NCBI GenBank assembly: GCA_949318235.1
Contig: OX439132.1
Span: 11,763,624 to 11,827,623 of the forward strand
DNA: 64,000 nucleotides
Direction: 5' to 3'
Source of the DNA: Ecdyonurus torrentis
Taxonomy: Eukaryota > Arthropoda > Insecta > Ephemeroptera > Heptageniidae
The notes below the pieces were generated by a model. That model was not told the origin of the DNA and did not search any database. It saw only the letters and a list, made by a program, of their open reading frames with translations. Numbering within the stretch: position 1 is the stretch's first letter; every line of letters starts with the position of its first letter. Below, piece by piece: positions 56,501 to 64,000 of this stretch. A program made the translations under genes and the position numbers.

Positions 56501-57397
56501 AACGATTATGATCATTAATTCTACTATTTGGAATCAGTGCATAATAGAATAACATTGAAAATTTAGCGCAGAGTTTTTTTATCGTAAAATTTTATTACAA
56601 TCGGGTATACGTGAATTCTTTATATATTTTTTTTTCTTTTTCTTTTCTTTTCATCCTCTCTCTCTCACTCACTCACTCTTTCTCTCTCTAAGTTACATCA
56701 ACAAAATTTCCATTATATACGGTAACAGTTTTTGAAATCTTGCTATTGATCCTGATCCCAAGATCTTATTTTTTTTTTACAGCAAGTGAGTGCTTTGATA
56801 TAAAACTAAAATAAATATAATAATTAATGCAATAATAAATTTGTTTATTTTATTATTATAATTTTTTAAGATCCTTAAAAATTTGCAATCTTAAATGTAA
56901 ACGCTTTTGACATTTCATGGTAAATTATAAACTGTATTTCTGATGTGCTGATATGTGAGCGGTTTTAAAAACCTATACGAAACTGAAACGAATCATACTG
57001 TATTGAGAATAATTGTAAAATTTATAGCCAAGTCAATTATTATTTTGTATATACTTTCCCTTCATATTCTTTACTTTTAAAATAAAAAATAATTATTTAT
57101 ATTTTATTACCATAAATCCCATGTAGTATTATATTGCTTGTCAATTTAACCATGAATATGCAGGGCACATTATTAAACGATGTGTACTAGTTTTCCATTC
57201 TCGATAAACCGGTCTAAGCAAATTCTATATATTACACACGAGAGAGTATTCATTTTTGTTTAAGAAAATTAGAACGTTATACAAAATATTGTACATGCCA
57301 TGGTATAATTGAAGTGGTGAGAAATGCAATTAGAGTTAGATATTGATATTAACCATAATATAAATGATTTATATTATTTATTGTGTGCGTGTTTTTT

Positions 57398-57464
<67 letters not shown>

Positions 57465-57761
57465 AATAAATTGCCCTGAAGTCTTTATAGACCAACAAGT
57501 TTTACTAAATTTATGATTCATAATTAATTATTTTTAATTAATTTTACAACAATTTTAACTTATAAAGATTCATAATTATTTTTATTATACAATAAAAGAT
57601 TAATAAAATTGTGATTCTGCATAAAGTTTTCCTTAAAGCAAATTATTATACAATATACTCCCTTCCACCTAACTATAATGTATTTCAAGTAAAATTATCC
57701 AATTGCAATTTAAATTGAATAATAGTCTATATATTGTACACTTTATAATATTTATATTATA

Positions 57762-57846
<85 letters not shown>

Positions 57847-59213
57847 TTAATTATGAATAATTATTTTATTAACAATTTTCATTTTAACCCATGGCAGTTA
57901 ATAGTTATTAAGAGTCGTGTCATATACTGTATTTAGAATATGTCTACACTAAATTATATGATTTAAAAATAATGTTTAAATCAGTCAGAATTGTCAGAAA
58001 TGAGGTTCAGTAAAATATAAAATAATAATTTTAGCAATAAATATCAAACTCTGTGCTATCGAAGCATTTTACAATTTTGCAGCTTCGTTCCTCGAGACAA
58101 CGACTCGATAGTACGTAGATATGCGGTGTATTTTAAAAGAAAAAATTTATAGATAATTATATTATTATACTTACTAATCATCTACACAATGTGCCGCGGT
58201 GACAACCCAACTTTCATCTAAAAGTGACGCTCCACACACGTACAAATCTTCAGGATGTTCAAGAATAGCAGCCTATATTTAGTAAACAAAAGAATATTAT
58301 AAGAGGTACATAATATATATAGTCAAAATACTAATATTAACTTTCAGTCCATAGAAATAATATTTTGAACATTACTATATACATGCAAATTTTCTACACT
58401 CTTCATTGATCGAAAATAATTACTACTTTCATTTTTTTCTCACTTGTGAATATTTTGTATGGTTCATTGTTTTTTGAGGCTTGAGAAAATTTCAATGAAA
58501 CTTTGCATGACTTTCTATCGTATTTTTATTATATCTATACTTGCACTTCAATTGATCATAAACTATACTCGTCATTTATCTTTTATTATTGAAAAATAAT
58601 ATACTTTATAATTGATGTTATATGCCATTATACAAGATATTAGAGGAAATATAAAATTTTGACCTGATTCTTTGGAGCGTAAAGCATGCATTTATTTTCC
58701 ACATTTGCTTTCTTTAAAATATTTTAATAAAAAAGGAGTATGAACAAAATTGAAATCTGTTTAAAATAAATTGGTATAGGGAATTAGAAGTGATTGGCAG
58801 TTGAATAAAAAAAGTCAGTTTTAACAGGCCTTAATGAAATGAAGAAGAGTTATAAATTTATGTTGCTTTTTTATAATTTTAAAAAAATGTTTAAACAAAT
58901 AATTAAACAATATACACATACATGCCACGGCCACTCTCCTTGTTTGGCGATTCCTGGAGGACCAGTCTGTGATCCTTTGCGACCACATCGGGGTTGATTA
59001 CGATTTGAAGAATCAGAAGAAGGTAAAAATAGACCAGGCAGAGGTTTAGCACCTTCTGATAGGAAACAACACACACTTGACTCTGAAAGTCCGCAATAAC
59101 TGTAGGGGTTGCCACCACTGGAAAAAACAAACAAACTATTAGTATTATGGTAGTAATTGATTTAAAAAAATGATCATTCTGTAGATTTTTTATGTATAAA
59201 ATGACATCCCTGA

Positions 59214-59306
<93 letters not shown>

Positions 59307-60517
59307 GTAACGTATATTTTATTTGCACGGGAGCAATAAATAGCAATTTTGTATAGTGTATATACACTTACAATATATATTTACAATATATTACAATATA
59401 TATTTATAGATGAATCATATCTTACGTGCATATTATAAAAAATGCAAGTAAAGAATAAAAAAAAAAAATCATGCACATTATTTATGTAATATTATGTCAC
59501 TCTGCACAACGTTTGTTATTTCTCATATTAATTTTATACTGTCAAAAAAAGTTTATCAAGTCGTAAATTCAAGTAATTTTGTTAAATTTAAACACAAAAG
59601 GTCAGGCATTCTATTGCATAACGATGGAATAAAAATGCATTTTTAAAAATAGAATTTGAAGGTCTTATCTTAAAAAAAAGTTAATATATTTTTTTTCTGA
59701 TCACTCAAATTATTAAACATTTTATTTTTGTGATTGTTTGTGGTAAGATGTAGCATCATTAAATTGACGATAAATAATCAATCACAAAAAAAAAAAAAAA
59801 ATCTTTTGTTCTGAATGTTGAAATAAATAGTGATGTTTCAGTCACGATTGAATTTGAGTACATCTCAGAGTAAAATCAATTATCTAGTTTTCATCTCTAA
59901 TTTCCTTATTAGAGGAAACAGAATATTTTTTAGTGAAAGTAAAAATAGGAAAATTAGTAAGAAAATGTAAAAAATTTAAGATTACATAATTTTACAATCG
60001 TTAGAATAATATTATAATTACGGAATTTAATTCAATTTAAAGGAAACTATTATCTCCTCATTTTTACTTATTACAAAATTTAATTCAAGGAACTAGCCAA
60101 TTTGACACAATTTGTAAAATAATAATAATAATAATGAATTAAAAAAATACAATAAATGATGTTTTATTATAATCTCATGCCTCTAATTGATAAACTTTAA
60201 ATAACTTTTGGTTATAAGTTACTTTCCTATATAGCTATTTCATTCTTATTGAAAAGATCCATCAAATTTAAACAAATGAAACTTTCATATACATTGTTAC
60301 ATTATATAAGGTGAAACTTTTTTCTTTTGATTTTGTGAACATATATGATTGCAATTGATGATAAATTATTACGTGTTTCTTACCCCATTACACATTTCCA
60401 ATATTCCATGCAGTCACAGCCAAACTCTTTATTACTGCTCGCTTCATTGTTGTCGAGTTGAGCAGTCAGCATGGAGAACAAACCGGTGATCACCACGATC
60501 CTCAGAACGCGATTCAT
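53502..60517 (-). CDS. Clip-domain serine protease homologue (catalytic Ser replaced by Gly)
   Basis: Secreted non-catalytic relative of S1 proteases, of the type that acts as cofactor or regulator in arthropod prophenoloxidase and clotting cascades. Exons in transcription order: 60517-60384, 59117-58922, 58272-58175, 54626-54343, 54250-54099, 53943-53822, 53553-53502; 345 aa, phases agree. Residues 1-20 ([20 protein letters not shown]) look like a signal peptide. Cys 34, 36, 42, 53, 61 and 62 (CDC...C...C...CC) fit a clip domain. A linker leads to the S1 domain near residue 105 (GEWPWH). His138 (TAAHC) and Asp192 (HDVALL) of the triad are kept. The third site reads [13 protein letters not shown], so the Ser position (291) is Gly. 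The end [20 protein letters not shown] is normal, so this is not a decaying gene. An acceptor just before the ATG implies a 5' non-coding exon. Likely CLIPA-like; the exact orthologue is unknown. Confidence 0.9.
54647..54955. mobile_element. 309-bp palindrome flanked by TTAA
   Basis: Starts AGGCGTAGAACACCTTGAAC and ends with the complement; TTAA lies on both sides (54643-54646 and 54956-54959). Arms of about 140 nt are nearly identical, with a GC-rich loop (GCGCGCG) near 54800. The terminal AGGC and the TTAA target match the 2.2-kb palindrome at 33841-36034, so both may use the same transposase. It begins only about 20 bp from the acceptor of protease exon 4. Confidence 0.88.
55042..56398. 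mobile_element. 1.36-kb foldback element with 274-bp inverted arms
   Basis: Left arm 55042-55315, right arm 56125-56398, both 274 nt and matching throughout apart from scattered substitutions. The ends are TATATATGT followed by AGCATCAAAACCC. The arms are internally repetitive, with variants of CAAAACCCG and of CTAGTTTTGG recurring many times. The 810-bp interior has no gene; it holds a smaller inverted pair (AATGGACCACTTGCAATGAG near 55549 and TATTGCAAGTGGTCCATT near 55664) and a CT tract. It lies in the same protease intron as the 309-bp palindrome. Confidence 0.85.
57404..57461. repeat. (CT)n microsatellite
   Basis: About 29 CT units in intron 3 of the protease homologue. Confidence 0.95.
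57766..57840. repeat. (AT)n microsatellite
   Basis: About 37 AT units, 300 bp from the preceding CT tract and 330 bp from the exon at 58175. Confidence 0.95.
59213..59302. repeat. (CT)n microsatellite
   Basis: About 44 CT units with one break (CTTCT near 59228), 100 bp upstream of the acceptor of protease exon 2. In the transcript it reads as GA. Confidence 0.95.
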
Positions 60518-60609
60518 GGCAGAGAATTCTGTTGAATAAATTGTAAAATTAAGTTACGTTTGTATGAAATTTCATAATATAAAATATTTTTAGTTTTAGG
60601 TATAGTTTT

Positions 60610-60613
<4 letters not shown>

Positions 60614-60678
<65 letters not shown>
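60614..60678. repeat. (CT)n microsatellite
   Basis: About 32 CT units roughly 100 bp upstream of the protease start codon. On the sense strand this is a GA repeat, inside the inferred 5' intron. Confidence 0.95.
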
Positions 60679-61923
60679 GTTTCTTGTTAATTTAAAACTT
60701 TCTTTGAGAAAGAAAAAAATGATGATTTTAAAAATGCTTTATTACAGTGCCACGGGGGAAAAACGCTGTACTATAGTACAAGATTAGCATTTTCATGTGA
60801 AAATCAAAAATCAATCAAAGTACCAAAAACAAACAAACAAACATATAAATAAATATAATAATAAATATTTCTTAATAGTTATCTTGATGAAACGTTTACT
60901 GTAACATGTCTATTATACAAACAAGTATATATTCCTGGAATGACCTTAAAGTATGAAGATGGTAATATAATATTTTCTTAACAACTCTGACAACGTATCA
61001 TTATAAAACGCATCTTCTGAAAGTTTGAAGGATAAAAGCACATTATGGTATTTAATTATAAACAAAAATCTCACACATGTAAAGAAGATAAAGAAAGGTG
61101 CATGACTTGATGCACGTTTTTGTATTTTTGTTTTGTTTTGATGTACCACAAAAGTCGCAGTCAAGTCCATGGCCAACAAAAAATCTTATTTCTTTTGTTG
61201 TTGTTTTTCGTAAGGTCGCGTAAATTGTCAATAAGTATGGAAAAATAAAAATAAAGTGCACAAAGATTAAAGTGGATAATTTCAATTTTCAAGGTGTAAA
61301 TATACGTAAGAAATATTTAAAACATTATTATATACTGAAGGTAAGAAATATTAAATAACTTTTAATTATTACAGTATTAAGTATTTCTTAATGTGCTTTT
61401 GTTCTTTTTTTTTAATGTTATATAATAATTATAATGATTCATTAAATTAAGTAATTTTAAAATATCTTATTTTATCCCGAGAATGTAATTTTATTTTCAT
61501 ATACACATGTATAAAAATACAAAGCATAATAAGTACAAAAATGTATGTTATAAATTGATATAACGGAATTATTATATTATTAATAATTGCTTAAAATTTA
61601 ATGTCCGTTGAAATATAATTTAATTTTTCATTACAGAGTATAATAACAATAATTTTATTGTGAATTATGTGTTTTTAGCCTCTTCCGGATGCTTAAATTT
61701 ATAACAAATTTTTATTTTTCACGTACAAAAATTATATAATTGCATGAGTAAACACAATTGTGATAAAATCTTTTTCATTCAAAAAGTCGCTCAAATATTT
61801 CAATGTTTATTTTAATAAACTAAACGCGTTTAATTCAAATACACAGTATACTGTATTATAATTATAATATACTGTACTGTGATTCAAATATTAATGTTTA
61901 TTTTTAATAGAATCATAAGTGTA

Positions 61924-61927
<4 letters not shown>

Positions 61928-62013
<86 letters not shown>
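61928..62013. repeat. (AT)n microsatellite
   Basis: About 43 AT units in the gene-poor right end. Confidence 0.95.
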
Positions 62014-62018
<5 letters not shown>

Positions 62019-64000
62019 CTACATATTATCCAGATCAGAATATATATGATGGGATGTGGTGGATATGATTTTTATAAATTCCCAAAACATAAATAAAATA
62101 AAGGGATGAATTTAAAAATCAAATAAGTTGCCTTTTAAAAAAAAGTCCAATACTATTTGTAACAATGTTAAATTACAATATGTTGACGCTTTTTTAACAA
62201 AATACTTTCAATTTAATTAAATTTGCAATGTTATAATAGGTAACAAAAAAATCAAAAAATAATAAACAATATTGGCGGAAGCATCATTCAAAATATAATT
62301 ATAAGAAATAAGAAATATTTCTGACCCAGGCAGTTCATATCGTAGCATAGCATTGTTACAACAAGCATTGATCTAGTCATTATTTACAATTAACATAACA
62401 ATAATAAATAAATATATTTATATTTATAACTACAATAATCAAGTTTATTTGCAATTAAGATTTAAAAATTCTGACATAATTGATCTGCTGATCTTGAGCT
62501 AACGCACACAAAATGTTCAGATTCACATATTGTTTTAACTAAAAAAAATGTGTAATTTATCAAATTGAAGCCATCAACACAATAAATATATTATTCCCAA
62601 AAATCGTGATGCAAATAACCTCATCATTATTAATATCTAATATTATGCACACACTAACGCGCTCTCTCTTTATTAAATTATAATAATATCATCATTATTA
62701 TTTTTGTTTTCAATGGTGGAGAGGTAAATGATTATAGGACATAATATTCAGATAGTGTTCCACATCCACTTATAACGTCATCAATTTTGTGACGTCATGA
62801 TATAGAAATCATCATCATCAATCATAAGTATTAAAAAAAAATGTTGTAAATGAGACAAGATTTTGCTTGAAAATATTAATAATGAGTTAGCTTTTTCTTG
62901 TATTCAGTATAAATGTCAAGTAGAAATTTTTAGTACTATATAACAATATAATAACAGCGATTTCTTTCCTTTTGAAATTCGTCACATTTTATTATTACAT
63001 GAACTTTAGTAAACTGGACTGGACACTGTGTTTTTTAAAAAACTTAATCGACATTTTTTTCCCCAAGTATTTATTTAATATGTATAAAGCAGAGAAGAGC
63101 TAAATTATTAATTTTATTTCTGTGTGCTACGAAAGTTGTACACACCACGCGTTAATATATTATATTATATTTTCCTTTCTGAAGAGGTAAAAAAAAAACA
63201 AGAAAATCTTTCCTTGTTAGTTTCAAGGTCCAACTGAAGAATTCACATAGGATTTTCCAAGTAGAGATGCTATAAAATAATTGCTTGTATTTCGCTTTGT
63301 CATTATATAATAATAATAATAATAAATGTGTGTATTATCCTTTGTCGAATGCTGTAATAGCTTATTTACAATTTAAGTAATTTCCCACTCCTTGTTCCTT
63401 GTAGAGCAATTATTTAATATAAATTTAAAGTTATACCACGCACTGTTTGCTATAGAATAAAAATATCTTATAAATTAAATGCATTAATATTAATTTATTT
63501 GAATTATTCATATTTTTATGCAATATATTTTATATACACTTACACATACATTGAAAAAGTATAAATGATAAGAGGAGATTATTTCCTGAAATTTAAAAAC
63601 ATGCTGTAATACAACATGCTATAATACATAATATATTCTTCATATTTTTCAACATTTGAAAAATGAGAAAGGTGCGTGCAATGCAAACTAATAATAATAA
63701 AATAAAATATGTGCATTTCACATTGTTTTCTGTGTTTTTTCAATGAATATAAAAATCTTAATTCATGTTTTCTATATGATTTATTGAGAAGTAAAAAATG
63801 AAGCACATAAGTATGCAGTATGCACTATTATATATATATTTATAATGTTATACAATACATGTATTGTAATATGTAACTTCAGTTCTAAACATGCAATTTT
63901 TAATTTCATGAGTAAAATATTTGCTGATTGTAACGCAGTAAGCAACCTGAAAATTTTTATTGAAAATATTTTTATAACGAAAACAAAAAAATGAAACACG

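Larger units (their letters stand above)
60518..64000. other. Right-end region, no gene recognised
   Basis: AT-rich DNA upstream of the protease homologue. It should include the rest of its 5' intron, and the non-coding first exon and promoter may be here or beyond the edge. Apart from the CT tract (60614-60678) and a TA block (61928-62013) I see short A/T runs only. Confidence 0.6.

Overview
This is a window of nuclear DNA from an animal, very probably an arthropod. The DNA is strongly AT-rich and most genes are split by many introns with standard GT...AG borders. Simple repeats, A/T homopolymers and short palindromic transposons are frequent. The arthropod call rests on the last gene, a clip-domain serine protease homologue in which the catalytic Ser is replaced by Gly (GDGGGP), a class known from arthropod immunity. 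The DRC3 gene (an axonemal protein) suggests a species that keeps motile cilia or flagellated sperm. I cannot name the genus.

Layout. Seven protein-coding genes can be rebuilt exon by exon. (1) 971-19454, minus: S-adenosylmethionine decarboxylase (AMD1), N-terminal 249 codons; the C-terminal end lies beyond the left edge. Two introns of 6.4 and 10.5 kb fill most of the first 19 kb. (2) 20804-23720, plus: DRC3/LRRC48, complete, 533 aa, divergent from AMD1. (3) 25017-28467, minus: mitochondrial enoyl-CoA delta isomerase ECI1, copy A, 282 aa. (4) 29838-36240, minus: ECI1 copy B, 285 aa, a tandem duplicate with the same exon sizes and phases; its first intron carries a 2.2-kb near-perfect palindrome. 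(5) 38898-47323, minus: TMF1 golgin, 13 coding exons, 1177 aa. (6) 49536-51931, minus: TVP23, 217 aa, a Golgi membrane protein. (7) 53502-60517, minus: clip-domain serine protease homologue, 345 aa. The last 3.5 kb (60518-64000) shows no gene.

The genes do not form a pathway. They cover polyamine synthesis, axoneme, mitochondrial beta-oxidation, Golgi traffic (TMF1 and TVP23 are neighbours) and haemolymph immunity.

The non-coding part is rich in non-autonomous DNA transposons. I see a TA-flanked palindromic family of about 165 bp (7 copies), a second inverted-repeat family (7 copies, 155-465 bp), a hAT-like element with an intact 8-bp target duplication plus two older relatives, Tc1/mariner-like hairpins including a tandem pair nested in another element, two TTAA-flanked palindromes (309 bp and 2194 bp), and a 1.36-kb foldback element. 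No RNA genes, CRISPR arrays, viral genes or autonomous transposase genes were found. Exon borders were read by eye; each set was checked for a continuous frame across all junctions, but no alignment or transcript data were available.
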